Shown: one piece after another, positions 1 through 8,879 of the stretch
Numbering within the stretch: position 1 is the first letter of the stretch
Layout of the letters: each line of letters starts with the position of its first letter
Assembly: GCA_016716425.1 (NCBI GenBank)
Contig: JADJWJ010000020.1
Span: forward strand, 407,569-471,568
Source: Betaproteobacteria bacterium
GTDB taxonomy: Bacteria > Pseudomonadota > Gammaproteobacteria > Burkholderiales > Casimicrobiaceae
DNA length: 64,000 bases
Direction of reading: 5' to 3'
Made by a program: the position numbers and the translations under genes
The notes under the pieces: generated by a model
The model's database searches: none
The model's input: only the letters and a program-made list of their open reading frames with translations
What the model was told of the DNA's origin: nothing

Positions 1-7
1 TCGCCGG

Positions 8-817
8 TCACTCGCAGGTTCCCGGCGGAATCGCCTTCGCCTCGGCGGACTCCGGATAGCGGTTGCGCAACTGGGACACGTACGACGTCTCCGCCGGCGC
101 GTCGCCCAGCTTGCGCTCGATGCACATGCCGAGGTAGAGGGCCTCGGGCGGCGGGGCCGGCTGCTGCAGCACGCGCCGCATCAGCGCGCGCGCCTCCTCC
201 AGCTGCGCTTCGCGGTACTTGAGCAGCGCGAGGTTGTACGCGGCGTAGACGTTCGCGGGGTTGACCGCGAGCGCGCGCCGCAGGTACTCCTCGCCGCGCC
301 GCGCCTCGCCGATCGCGATCGCGCACTTGCCGGCGTTGACGAGCGAGACGTCGGGCGTCCGGTACAGCGGATTGCGCACGGCGAGGTCGAACTCGGCGAG
401 CGACTCCTTCGCGCGGCCGTGCGTGCACAGGTACCAGCCCCAGTTCTGCCGGATCTCGGAGTCGTTGGGCGCGAGCGAGAGCGCCTTCTGGAAGTTCTGC
501 TGCGCCTCGGCGTTCTGCCCGAGCACCGCGTAGACGAGGCCGTAGACGTTGTAGATCCGCGCGTTGGAGGCGTCGAGCTTGACCGCCTCGGCGAGCTCCT
601 GCAGCGCGATTTCCATCTGTCCGCGCTCGTAGAAGCCGGCGGCGATCTCCGCGTGCAGCTGCGCGCGGTACGCGGGTGGCGCCTCCTGCAGCGGCGGCGG
701 GGCGGGCGGCGCGGTCGGGACCTGCGGCGCTGCCGGCTTCGAAGGCGTCGACTCGCAGCCCGCGACGAGCGCGAGCGCCGTGATGAGCGGAATGGCGAAG
801 AGGGCGGAGCGGCGCAT
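8..817 (-). CDS. pilW: Type IV pilus biogenesis/stability TPR lipoprotein PilW (PilF)
   Basis: A 269-residue lipoprotein made almost entirely of tetratricopeptide repeats. The start codon gives a signal peptide with a lipobox ending in Cys21 (LVAGC), then a Pro/Ala-rich linker and about five TPR units from roughly residue 50 to 225. In the known family (PilF/PilW) this outer-membrane lipoprotein pilots the PilQ secretin and stabilises type IV pili. It lies 26 bases downstream of rlmN on the same strand, the order commonly seen in betaproteobacteria (ndk-rlmN-pilW, then ispG-hisS, which would lie outside the window). Length is normal for the family. Identification rests on TPR content, the lipobox and context. 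Confidence 0.88.
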   Translation of the reverse strand: MRRSALFAIPLITALALVAGCESTPSKPAAPQVPTAPPAPPPLQEAPPAYRAQLHAEIAAGFYERGQMEIALQELAEAVKLDASNARIYNVYGLVYAVLGQNAEAQQNFQKALSLAPNDSEIRQNWGWYLCTHGRAKESLAEFDLAVRNPLYRTPDVSLVNAGKCAIAIGEARRGEEYLRRALAVNPANVYAAYNLALLKYREAQLEEARALMRRVLQQPAPPPEALYLGMCIERKLGDAPAETSYVSQLRNRYPESAEAKAIPPGTCE

Positions 818-843
818 GGGTGCGGGCGATCGGTGAAGGGGCG

Positions 844-1953
844 TCAGTGGACGGGGGCCGGCACGATGCGGGTCGCGAGGCGCCGCTTCGTGCGGTCCCG
901 GACCTGCCCGGCCAGCTGGCCGCACGCGGCGTCGATGTCGTCGCCGCGCGTCTTGCGGATGGTCGCGACCAGGCCGGCCTCCTGCAGCGCCTGCTGGAAC
1001 GCGACGATGCGCTCGCGCGGGGTCACCGCGAACCCGGCGCCCGGGAACGGGTTGAACGGGATCAGGTTGAACTTGCACGGCACGTCGCGCGTGAGCGCGA
1101 CCAGTTCGGCCGCGTGCCGCGGCTGGTCGTTGACGCCGTCGAGCATCACGTACTCGAACGTGACGAAGTCGCGCGGCGCGGCCGGCAGGTAGCGCACACA
1201 GGCCGCCATCAGCTCGCGCAGCGGGTGCCTGCGGTTGATCGGCACCAGCCGGTCGCGCAGCTCGTCGTTGGGGGCGTGCAGCGAGACCGCGAGCGCGACC
1301 GGGCACGCGTCGCGCAGCCGGTCGATCAGCGGGACCAGGCCGGACGTCGACAGCGTGACGCGCCGCCGCGACAGACCGTACGCGTTGTCGTCGAGCATCA
1401 GCTGCAGCGCCGGCACCACGTGGTCGAAGTTGGCGAGCGGCTCGCCCATGCCCATCAGCACGACGTTGGTGATCGGCGGCCGGCCGTGCTCGACCCACGA
1501 CCCCGTGACGCCATCGGCGAGCAGCGCACGATTGGCGTGCCACAGCTGGCCGACGATCTCGGCGGTGGTCAGATTGCGGTTGAAGCCCTGCTTGCCGGTC
1601 GCGCAGAACGCGCAGTCGAGCGCGCACCCCGCCTGCGACGAAACGCACAGCGTGCCGCGGTCGTCTTCCGGGATGTAGACCGCCTCGACCGCGTTGCCGT
1701 TGCCCGCGTCGAGCAGCCACTTGCGCGTGCCGTCGGCGGACGTCGTGTCGCGGATCACCGTCGGCCCGCGCACCTGCGCCTCCGCGGCGAGTCGCTCGCG
1801 CAGTGGCTTCGCGAGGTCCGTCATCGCGCCCACGTCGGCGACGAACCGCTGGTGGACCCAGCGCGACACCTGCCGCGCGCGAAACGGCTTCTCGCCACGT
1901 TCGGCGAAGAACGCGGCGAGCGCGGACGGCGCGAGGTCGAGGAGATTCGTCAT
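844..1953 (-). CDS. rlmN: Dual-specificity 23S rRNA A2503 / tRNA A37 C2-methyltransferase RlmN
   Basis: Radical-SAM methyltransferase of 369 residues that makes 2-methyladenosine in 23S rRNA and some tRNAs. The [4Fe-4S] motif is Cys110-x3-Cys114-x2-Cys117 (CALDCAFC); the conserved Cys103 just before it and the C-terminal Cys in ACGQL match the two cysteines used in the methyl-transfer cycle of this family. The MGMGEPLANFD segment is also typical. I chose the ATG at 1953, which gives the usual MTNLLDL-type N-terminus. It lies between ndk and pilW on the same strand; an inverted repeat separates it from ndk. Confidence 0.96.
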   Translation of the reverse strand: MTNLLDLAPSALAAFFAERGEKPFRARQVSRWVHQRFVADVGAMTDLAKPLRERLAAEAQVRGPTVIRDTTSADGTRKWLLDAGNGNAVEAVYIPEDDRGTLCVSSQAGCALDCAFCATGKQGFNRNLTTAEIVGQLWHANRALLADGVTGSWVEHGRPPITNVVLMGMGEPLANFDHVVPALQLMLDDNAYGLSRRRVTLSTSGLVPLIDRLRDACPVALAVSLHAPNDELRDRLVPINRRHPLRELMAACVRYLPAAPRDFVTFEYVMLDGVNDQPRHAAELVALTRDVPCKFNLIPFNPFPGAGFAVTPRERIVAFQQALQEAGLVATIRKTRGDDIDAACGQLAGQVRDRTKRRLATRIVPAPVH

Positions 1954-1965
1954 GACGTGCCTGTT

Positions 1966-2034
1966 CACAAAGAGGCGCCGAGACGCAGAGAAACCAGGGC
2001 CGGCTTGTCCTCTGTGCCTCGGCGTCTCATTGTG
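1966..2034. repeat. Palindromic intergenic repeat (25-bp arms, 19-nt loop)
   Basis: Arms 1966-1990 and 2010-2034 are inverted copies matching at 21 of 25 positions. Each arm reads like CACAAaGAGgCGCCGAGaCgCAGAG. It fills almost the whole ndk-rlmN gap. A stem this long would form a strong RNA hairpin between the two co-directional genes. No T-tract follows the stem on the minus strand, so it looks more like a REP-type repeat or an RNA-processing/attenuation element than a classic terminator. Confidence 0.75.
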
Positions 2035-2045
2035 AGACTTTCTCG

Positions 2046-2471
2046 TTACCGCGAATAGACCGCCAGCGCCGGGAAGAAGTAGGCGATCTCGACGCGCGCG
2101 GTCTCCGGCGCATCCGAGCCGTGGACCGCGTTGGCGTCGATGGACTGCGCGAAGTCGGCGCGGATGGTCCCCGGCGCGGCCTTCTTCGGGTCGGTGGCGC
2201 CCATCAGTTCGCGGTTCCTGGCGATGGCGTTTTCGCCTTCGAGCACCTGGATCATCACCGGCCCGGAAATCATGAAATCGACGAGGTCGCGGAAGAACGG
2301 CCGCTCGCGGTGCACCGCGTAGAAGCCCTCGGCCTCGGCCCGCGACAGCCACGCCATGCGGGCGGCAACGATCTTCAACCCCGCCTTCTCGAAGCGGGCG
2401 TAGATTTCCCCAATGACGTTCTTGGCGACGGCATCTGGCTTGACGATGGAAAGCGTGCGTTCTACGGCCAT
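2046..2471 (-). CDS. ndk: Nucleoside diphosphate kinase
   Basis: A 141-residue cytosolic enzyme that transfers the gamma-phosphate of ATP to other nucleoside diphosphates through a phospho-histidine. The catalytic His117 sits in the family signature NAVHGSDA, and the N-terminal TLSIVKPDAV strand is canonical. Length equals the family norm. A strong extended -10 promoter lies about 40 bases upstream (2510-2518). Followed downstream by rlmN and pilW, the usual betaproteobacterial order. Confidence 0.97.
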   Translation of the reverse strand: MAVERTLSIVKPDAVAKNVIGEIYARFEKAGLKIVAARMAWLSRAEAEGFYAVHRERPFFRDLVDFMISGPVMIQVLEGENAIARNRELMGATDPKKAAPGTIRADFAQSIDANAVHGSDAPETARVEIAYFFPALAVYSR

Positions 2472-2509
2472 TTCTCGACTCCGGCGAAATAAATGCGAAT
2501 AAATTCAAA

Positions 2510-2518
2510 ATTATACCA
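2510..2518 (-). promoter_or_regulatory. Extended -10 promoter for ndk (TGGTATAAT)
   Basis: Read on the minus strand the site is TGG followed by a perfect TATAAT, i.e. the extended -10 form TGnTATAAT, in an AT-rich pocket within GC-rich DNA. It would start transcription near 2503, leaving about a 30-base leader before the ndk ATG. No convincing -35 box is seen at 17 bp, as expected for extended -10 promoters. Confidence 0.6.
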
Positions 2519-2563
2519 CGGCCGACGCTGCGCCGCAGCGTGCGTATCCGGCGCGCGTGAGGG

Positions 2564-2775
2564 GTGGCCGCGGCGGCGTCCGCGCAGGTGGATCCGGCCG
2601 AGCCGGTGGCACGGATGGTTCCGTTCGCCGCCCGCGGCCCCACCGACACGGTGGCGCGCACGCGGGCGGCAGGGATGGGCAAGGCGCTGCAGCGGACGGC
2701 CGTCGTCGCGAAGCTCTCCTGCGCCGGCGGCTCGGTCGCGCCGACCAGGCGCCACGGCGCCCGCCGGCTGCACGC
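2564..2775 (+). pseudogene. Decayed fragment of a Bug/TctC-type tricarboxylate receptor
   Basis: One plus-strand frame from 2564 reads like the first part of a mature Bug receptor: a signal-peptide end (AAAASAQ), then PVARMVPFAARGPTDTVART, AGMGKALQRT and CAGGSVAPT. These line up with the more intact receptor at 12422 (VVPFPAGGGADVLART, then GAGGNVGAEH). The next block, APDGYT in intact receptors, appears as APAGCT in a different frame near 2757-2775, so there is a frameshift as well as substitutions. Nothing recognisable continues beyond about 2790, and no full N-terminus precedes it. It is a relic with no coding capacity, oriented opposite to the adjacent TRAP operon. Confidence 0.6.
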
Positions 2776-2810
2776 AGCCGCGCGCGCGCGCCGGCGCCAC
2801 GACGCCGCCG

Positions 2811-2845
2811 CGCAAAAGCCAACGGGCCGCGCAGGCGGCCCGTTG
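2811..2845 (-). terminator. Rho-independent terminator of the dctPQM operon
   Basis: A perfect 11-bp stem (2820-2830 with 2835-2845; arm CAACGGGCCGC) and a 4-base loop. On the minus strand it is followed by GCTTTTGCG, giving a short U-tract. It lies 20 bases beyond the dctM stop codon, as expected for the end of that operon. Confidence 0.8.
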
Positions 2846-2865
2846 CACTCCGGCATGCGGGGGGG

Positions 2866-4155
2866 TCAGGTCGCGGCGCCCATCAGCACCGCCGGCAGCC
2901 ATGTCGAGATGATCGGCACGTACGTGATCAGGAGCAGGTACAGGAGCATCACCAGGATCCACGGCAGGCAGGCCTTGGTCGTGTCGGTGAGGCCCAGCCC
3001 CGAGATCCCGGACGCAACGTAGAGATTCAAGCCCACGGGCGGCGAGATCATGCCGATTTCCATGTTGACGACCATGATGATCCCGAAGTGGATCGGGTCG
3101 ATGCCGAGCTTCATCGCGACCGGGAACAGCAGCGGGGCGGTGATGAGCAGGATCGAGGAGGGCTCCATGAAGTTGCCGGCGACCAGCAGCAGGATGTTGA
3201 CGACGACCAGGAACATCCATGGCGACAGGCCCATCGCGTTGATCCACGCCGACAGGTCCTGCGGGATCTGCTCGGACGTCAGCAGGAACGAGAACAGCAC
3301 GGCGTTGGTGATGATGTACAGGATCATCGCCGACAGGTTCGCGCTGTCGAGCAGCACCTTCGGCACCTGCTTCAGCGTCAGGTCCTTGTAGACGAACACC
3401 GCCACGAAGAACGCGTACATCGCGCTCATCGCGGCGGCCTCGGTGGGCGTGAAGAGGCCGGCGTAGATGCCGCCGATCACGACGACGATCAGGAACAGCC
3501 CCCAGAAGCTCTCGCGGAACGCCGCCAGCATCTCCTTGAAGCTCGCCAACGGCATCCGCGGGTAGTTGCGCTTCTTCGCGACCAGCCAGGTCACCAGCAT
3601 CAGCAGCAACGCGAGCAGGACGCCGGGAATGATGCCGGCGATGAACAGCCGCCCGATCGACGAGTTGGTCGACACCGCGTAGATCACCATCACGATCGAC
3701 GGCGGGATCAGGATGCCGAGCGAGCCCGACGTGCCGATGACGCCGACGCCGAACTTCATCGGGTAGCCCTGCTTGACCATCGCCGGCAGCAGGATCGACC
3801 CGATGGCGACGACGGTCGCCGGCGAGGAGCCCGACACCGCCGCGAACAGCGCGCAGGCGAGCACGCCGCCCAACGCGAGCCCGCCGTGCCAGTGGCCGAC
3901 GATCGCGGTGGCGAAGCGGATCATCCGCTTGGCCACGCCGCCGTGCGTCAGGAAGTTGCCGGCGAGGATGAAGAACGGGATCGCCATGATCTCGAACTTC
4001 TCGATGCCGGTGAAGAGCTTCAGCGCCACCGACTCCAGCGGCACCTGCGTCATCGTGAACAGGAACGTGAGCACCGTGAGGCCGAGCGCGATCGAGATCG
4101 GCATCCCGGTGATCATCAGCGCGCACAGCAGGCCGAAGATGACGACGCCGGTCAT
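2866..4155 (-). CDS. dctM: TRAP transporter large permease subunit DctM
   Basis: A 429-residue inner-membrane protein, the large (DctM) subunit of a tripartite ATP-independent periplasmic transporter driven by an ion gradient. It is strongly hydrophobic throughout, with about 12 membrane segments, and carries family segments such as AVSGSSPATVVAIGSI, GILIPPSIVMVIYA and FTPTEAAAMSA. It is the last gene of the order dctP-dctQ-dctM, 37 bases after dctQ and followed by a terminator. The substrate is probably a small carboxylate but is not fixed by the sequence. Confidence 0.93.
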   Translation of the reverse strand: MTGVVIFGLLCALMITGMPISIALGLTVLTFLFTMTQVPLESVALKLFTGIEKFEIMAIPFFILAGNFLTHGGVAKRMIRFATAIVGHWHGGLALGGVLACALFAAVSGSSPATVVAIGSILLPAMVKQGYPMKFGVGVIGTSGSLGILIPPSIVMVIYAVSTNSSIGRLFIAGIIPGVLLALLLMLVTWLVAKKRNYPRMPLASFKEMLAAFRESFWGLFLIVVVIGGIYAGLFTPTEAAAMSAMYAFFVAVFVYKDLTLKQVPKVLLDSANLSAMILYIITNAVLFSFLLTSEQIPQDLSAWINAMGLSPWMFLVVVNILLLVAGNFMEPSSILLITAPLLFPVAMKLGIDPIHFGIIMVVNMEIGMISPPVGLNLYVASGISGLGLTDTTKACLPWILVMLLYLLLITYVPIISTWLPAVLMGAAT

Positions 4156-4192
4156 GGTGCGCTCCCCGGCATCCCGGCCGCCTGTCGCGCGC

Positions 4193-4810
4193 TCATGGCT
4201 GGCTCCCGGGCTTCACGTCCTGCGGGTGCAGGTCCGAGGGCATCGTCGCCCACTCGACCTCGGCTTCCTTGTCCAGGCCCTCGACGTGGCCGTGGTCGGC
4301 GTGCGGCAGGTGCCCGGTCTTGTGGAAGTTCCACGCGACCTGCAGGAACCGGTAGCACATCAGGTACGAGCCCAGCGGGATGCACGCGTAGACCAGCCAC
4401 TTCGGCAGCTCGAGGTCGGCCGACACCTGGTCGGTGTGCATGAGCTCCCAGACGAAGTGCGCGCCGAACGTGCCGATGATGCCGGTGAACAGCGCCCCGG
4501 CGAGCAGCCCGAAGATGACGAACCAGCCGCGCTTGCGGTCGGACAGCGCGTTGATCATCACGTCCACGCCGACGTGGATGCCGGTGCGCACGCCGTAGGC
4601 CGCGCCGAACTTGGCCATCCACACGAACATGAAGATGCACAGCTCCTGCGCCCAGGAGAAGTCGAGCTTGAGCAGCGCGTCCTGCAGGCCGCCGGACGCG
4701 AAGCCGGTCGCGTAGCGGTGGACGACGGCGAAGAAGATGATGACCGTCGCCGCGCCGATCAGGAACGTGATGAGCCACTCCTCGAGGTGGTCGAGGAAAC
4801 GATTGACCAT
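4193..4810 (-). CDS. dctQ: TRAP transporter small permease subunit DctQ
   Basis: A 205-residue membrane protein with four hydrophobic segments, the small subunit that pairs with DctM. Family features include the early LEEWLITFLIGAATVIIFF segment, the W(A)QELCIFMFVW stretch in the second helix, and the GIHVGVDVMI motif. A good ribosome-binding site (GGAGG) lies upstream of the ATG at 4810. The charged tail of about 35 residues is variable in the family. It sits between dctP and dctM. Confidence 0.9.
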   Translation of the reverse strand: MVNRFLDHLEEWLITFLIGAATVIIFFAVVHRYATGFASGGLQDALLKLDFSWAQELCIFMFVWMAKFGAAYGVRTGIHVGVDVMINALSDRKRGWFVIFGLLAGALFTGIIGTFGAHFVWELMHTDQVSADLELPKWLVYACIPLGSYLMCYRFLQVAWNFHKTGHLPHADHGHVEGLDKEAEVEWATMPSDLHPQDVKPGSQP

Positions 4811-4892
4811 CGCGAAAGCCTCCTCCCGGTCGGACTGCGGACAGCAGAGCGCCCGCGCGGGGCGCGGGCACCCTCGTTGCGAACGGCGCGCG

Positions 4893-5906
4893 TCAGTCGG
4901 GCTTGAACCCGGTTTCCGTGTAGACCGACTGGATCGTGTCCTTGCCGATCCGGCCTTCCATGTCCTTGTGCACCGGCACGAGCGCCTTCTTCCACGCGGC
5001 GCGCTCCGCCGGGGTCAGCGCTATCACCTGCGACTTGCCCGACGCCTTCACCTTCTCCAGCGCTCCGTCGTTCTCCTCCTTGGCGATCTGGTTGGCGTAC
5101 TTGGTCGCGTCGACCATTGCGCGCTCGAGTCCGGCGCGGACGTCGGCCGGCAGGCCGTCCCAGAACTTCTTGTTGGTGATCACCGCGTAGCCGAGGTAGC
5201 CGTGGTTGGTCACCGAGACGTGCTTCTGCACCTCGTGCATCTTCTGCGTGTAGAGGTTCGACGGCGGGTTCTCGGTGCCGTCGACGACGCCGGTCTGCAG
5301 CGCCTGGTAGACCTCGGAGAAGGCCATCGTCTGCGGCAGCGCGCCCAACGCCTTCATCTGCGCGGAGAGCACCTGCGAGGACTGGATGCGCATCTTCTGG
5401 CCCTTGGCGTCGGCCGGCGTCTTGATCGGCTTGTTCGAGCTCATGATCTTGAAGCCGTTGTCCCAGTACGCGAGACCGACGATGCCCTTGCTCTCGAGCT
5501 TCTTGAACAGCGCCTTGCCGGCGGGCCCTTCGGTGACCTTGTGCAGCTCGGCGTAGTCGTCGAACATGTACGGCAGGTCGAACACCTCGAACTCGCGCAC
5601 GCCCAGCGGGCCGAACTTCGCGAGCGAGGGCGCCAGCAGCTGGACGGAGCCCAGCGACAGCGCCTCCATCTCCTCGCCGTCCTTGTACAGCGTCGAATTC
5701 GGATAGACCTCGACCTTGACCTTGCCGGGCAGGTACTTCTCGGCCAGCTCCTTGAACTTCTCGGCGCCCTTGCCCTTCGGCGTGTCGGCGGCGACCACAT
5801 GGCTGAACTTGACGACGATGGGCTGCTGCGCGAGCGCGCTGCCCGTGGCGAGCATGCAGGCGGCGATGGCCGCTGCGAGCGCGCCGGCGACGTGACTGAA
5901 CTTCAT
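4893..5906 (-). CDS. dctP: TRAP transporter substrate-binding protein DctP
   Basis: A 337-residue periplasmic receptor with a clear Sec signal peptide (cleavage near SALAQQ). The mature part follows the DctP family (KFSHVVAADTPKGKGAEKF, the SSNKPIKTPADAKGQKMRI block, TVDGTENPPSN-like region). It delivers ligand to DctQM. The family mostly binds C4-dicarboxylates or related organic acids through a conserved Arg; MRIQSS supplies the likely Arg here. A near-perfect Shine-Dalgarno (GAGGAGG) lies just before the ATG. First gene of the operon. Confidence 0.93.
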   Translation of the reverse strand: MKFSHVAGALAAAIAACMLATGSALAQQPIVVKFSHVVAADTPKGKGAEKFKELAEKYLPGKVKVEVYPNSTLYKDGEEMEALSLGSVQLLAPSLAKFGPLGVREFEVFDLPYMFDDYAELHKVTEGPAGKALFKKLESKGIVGLAYWDNGFKIMSSNKPIKTPADAKGQKMRIQSSQVLSAQMKALGALPQTMAFSEVYQALQTGVVDGTENPPSNLYTQKMHEVQKHVSVTNHGYLGYAVITNKKFWDGLPADVRAGLERAMVDATKYANQIAKEENDGALEKVKASGKSQVIALTPAERAAWKKALVPVHKDMEGRIGKDTIQSVYTETGFKPD

Positions 5907-5978
5907 GTTCCCTCCTCGAACGTGGGTTCCGATGCCTGCGCCGCGGTGCCCGGACCCGGTGCCCGCTTCGGCGGTCGC

Positions 5979-6007
5979 AGACTGACCTTACTGCGCGGCA
6001 TTGTCAA
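5979..6007 (-). promoter_or_regulatory. Candidate sigma70 promoter for dctPQM
   Basis: On the minus strand a perfect TTGACA -35 box (6002-6007) stands 17 bases ahead of a poor -10 (CAGTCT, 5979-5984), upstream of dctP. The weak -10 makes this tentative; such promoters often need an activator. Confidence 0.3.
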
Positions 6008-6037
6008 CTCTGGTCCGCCGGGCAAGTTTGCGTTCGG

Positions 6038-7381
6038 TCAAAGCGGGGTCGGATGCCACGCGACGGTGATGCCCGGGCGGCCGGGGGGGGCGGCGAATGC
6101 GGCGTCGACGCCGATGCCGGGTACCATGGCCAGCGCGTCGCCGCACCAGACGAGCGGCAGCCCGCGGCGCTCCCACGGTGGCAGGCCCGCTTCCTGCAGC
6201 AGCGACTTCAGCGCCCGTTTCGGCCGCCCGGCGGCGAGTTGCAGGCGCTCGCCGCCGATCCGCAGCCGAACCCGGACCGGCGCCGCGTCGGCGCGCGCCG
6301 GGTCGAGCCCGGCCCCCACCGCGCGCGCGAACGCCAGCCGGCCGTGCGGCAGCGCCAACTCCGGCTCCCCGCGCCACCGGACCTCGAAGGCAGGCGGCGG
6401 CGCGCCGTGCACGACGACGCGGCCGCGATGGACGCCGAACGCCACGCCGGCGTGCGCGAGCGTCACGTTCGCGTCGCCGCGCGCCGTGGCGAGCTGGGCG
6501 AGCATCGCGGCGAGCCGCGCCTCCGACGGCGCGGGCAGCCCGTGCTGCCGCACGAACCAGCGCAGCAGGTTGCGCGCGCGATGCGGCGGCAGCACCGCGA
6601 GCGCCGTGCGGTCGAGCGATCCGCGATCCCCGTACGTGGCCGCGTCGAGCGCGGCCAGGTCGTCGGCGAGCCGCGCGGCGTCGGCCTGGTGCCGCGCCGC
6701 GCGCGCGAGCGTGGCCGGCGCGTGCGCCACGACCCGAACCAGCGCCGGCAGGACGACGTCGCGCACGGCGTTGCGCAGGTGCCGGTGCGCGGCGTTGCTC
6801 TCGTCGTCGACCCACGCGAGTCCCGCCGCCGACGCGTACGCATCGATCGCCGCGCGCGGGATGTCGAGCAGCGGCCGCACGAACGTCACGCCGTGCGGAT
6901 CGGTCCGTGCCGCGGCCATGCCGGCCAAGCCGTGCGGCCCGGCCCCGCGCAGGAGTTGCAGCAGCAGCGTTTCCGCCTGGTCGTCGCGGTGGTGCGCGAG
7001 GGCGACGTGGCCGATGCCCGCCGCGATCGCGGCGTCGGCCAGCGCCGCGTAGCGGAGGCGCCGCGCCTCCGCTTCCACGCCCGCTTGCGGCGTGCGCGGC
7101 ACGGTGACGGCGCGCGATTCGAACGGCACGCCGCGCGCCGCGCACAGGTCGGCGCAAAACCGCTGCCAGCGGTCGGCGTTCGGGGACAGGCCGTGGTGCA
7201 CGTGCAGCGCCGCGAGCCGGTGACCGCGCGGCGGCGCGACGTGCAGTAGCACGTCGAGCAGCACGACCGAGTCGCGGCCGCCGGACAGCGCGACCGCCAC
7301 CGCCTCGCCGGGGGCGACGTGCGCTGCAAGCGCGCGCGCCGCGGCCGCGCGCAGGTCGGCAGTAGCGTCGGCGTGGCGCAT
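6038..7381 (-). CDS. tilS: tRNA(Ile)-lysidine synthetase
   Basis: A 447-residue enzyme that converts C34 of tRNA-Ile(CAU) to lysidine, so that the tRNA reads AUA. The ATP-binding PP-loop motif is SGGRDS (residues 33-38), followed by LHVHHGLSPNADRW and the LAHHRDDQAETLLLQLLRG block that defines TilS. The C-terminal region (RLRIGGERLQLAAGRPKRALKS and LLQEAGLPPWERR) matches the tRNA-acceptor-binding domain. It follows accA by 32 bases on the same strand, a common betaproteobacterial arrangement. Confidence 0.95.
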   Translation of the reverse strand: MRHADATADLRAAAARALAAHVAPGEAVAVALSGGRDSVVLLDVLLHVAPPRGHRLAALHVHHGLSPNADRWQRFCADLCAARGVPFESRAVTVPRTPQAGVEAEARRLRYAALADAAIAAGIGHVALAHHRDDQAETLLLQLLRGAGPHGLAGMAAARTDPHGVTFVRPLLDIPRAAIDAYASAAGLAWVDDESNAAHRHLRNAVRDVVLPALVRVVAHAPATLARAARHQADAARLADDLAALDAATYGDRGSLDRTALAVLPPHRARNLLRWFVRQHGLPAPSEARLAAMLAQLATARGDANVTLAHAGVAFGVHRGRVVVHGAPPPAFEVRWRGEPELALPHGRLAFARAVGAGLDPARADAAPVRVRLRIGGERLQLAAGRPKRALKSLLQEAGLPPWERRGLPLVWCGDALAMVPGIGVDAAFAAPPGRPGITVAWHPTPL

Positions 7382-7413
7382 CGCTTCGCTGCCGCCGGCC
7401 TTCCGCCGCGCAC

Positions 7414-8382
<969 letters not shown>

Positions 8383-8412
8383 CGCGGTGCCTGCCTGGCC
8401 GTGGAATGACCC

Positions 8413-8421
8413 ATCATACCA
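8413..8421 (-). promoter_or_regulatory. Extended -10 promoter for accA (TGGTATGAT)
   Basis: Minus-strand TGG plus TATGAT (5 of 6 matches to TATAAT) with the extended TGn element, about 30 bases upstream of the accA ATG. The same TGGTATnAT form precedes ndk and pyrD. Confidence 0.5.
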
Positions 8422-8470
8422 ACGACGCGGTCGGAGTGCCGCGGATCGAGGCGTCGGGGACCGCGGGCGC

Positions 8471-8850
8471 CCCTCACCCCGGCTCTCTCCCCACTGCGCG
8501 GGGCGAGGAACGGATATCCGCGGCGCCTGCGCGAAGTGCCCTCCCGCTCCCCGGGACGGGGAGCGGGTCGGGGTGAGACGCACGCGCGCACCGCACGCGC
8601 TTCGCCGAAGGCTGTCAGCGCGCATGCGCGCGCCACTGAGCTGGGAGCATAGCGACCTGCGATCGGTGTGCCTCGTGGCTCATGCTACGCGGAAGGCGTG
8701 GCGGCGCGAGCAGCCGGCGAGGGGCCCCGCGAAGCGGGGATCGACGGCAAGTGCGAGTCGACGCGGCGAGGCGACGCGCTGGCGTCGCACGTCGGCGCGC
8801 GAGTCCAAGGAGCCGAGGGCCGCCCGGAGCTTTTCGCGCTGACTTCGATC
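8471..8850. repeat. Dispersed intergenic repeat, copy A
   Basis: This 490-base gap between accA and the TauE gene has no credible gene. It holds a composite repeat also seen at 23475-23710. One end carries the hairpin-rich CCTCACCCCggCTCTC type module, including a perfect 11-bp stem at 8543-8553/8557-8567. The middle shares a block with copy B (CAGCGCGCATGCGCGCGCCA versus CAGCCGGCACGCGCGCGCTA, then GCGATCGG). The other end has GCTACGCGGAAGGCG at 8684-8698 and CGCGCTGACT near 8835-8844. Copy A differs by an extra stretch of about 100 bases in the middle. Confidence 0.65.
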
Positions 8851-8879
8851 GTAAACAATTCGCGCAGCGATTTGTTTAC
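8851..8879 (-). terminator. Hairpin at the end of the TauE/SafE gene
   Basis: A 13-bp stem with one mismatch (8851-8863 with 8867-8879; arm GTAAACAAtTCGC) and a 3-base loop. The TAA stop of the minus-strand permease gene (8876-8878) lies inside the stem. The AT-rich stem in GC-rich DNA resembles a terminator, though there is no long U-tract. Confidence 0.55.

Noticed and set aside
2482..2509. Possible Fur box upstream of ndk
   Set aside because: Only one half-site (AATGCGAAT) is good; the other half does not pair, unlike the perfect palindrome at 38542-38560.
2511..2822. A 103-codon minus-strand frame between ndk and the TRAP operon
   Set aside because: Arg/Pro/Ala-rich composition with no motif; the opposite strand holds the decayed receptor fragment that explains the sequence.
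8383..8875. Short Arg-rich open frames in the accA-TauE gap
   Set aside because: No motifs, and the DNA is a dispersed repeat shared with 23475-23710, so the frames are by-products of composition.
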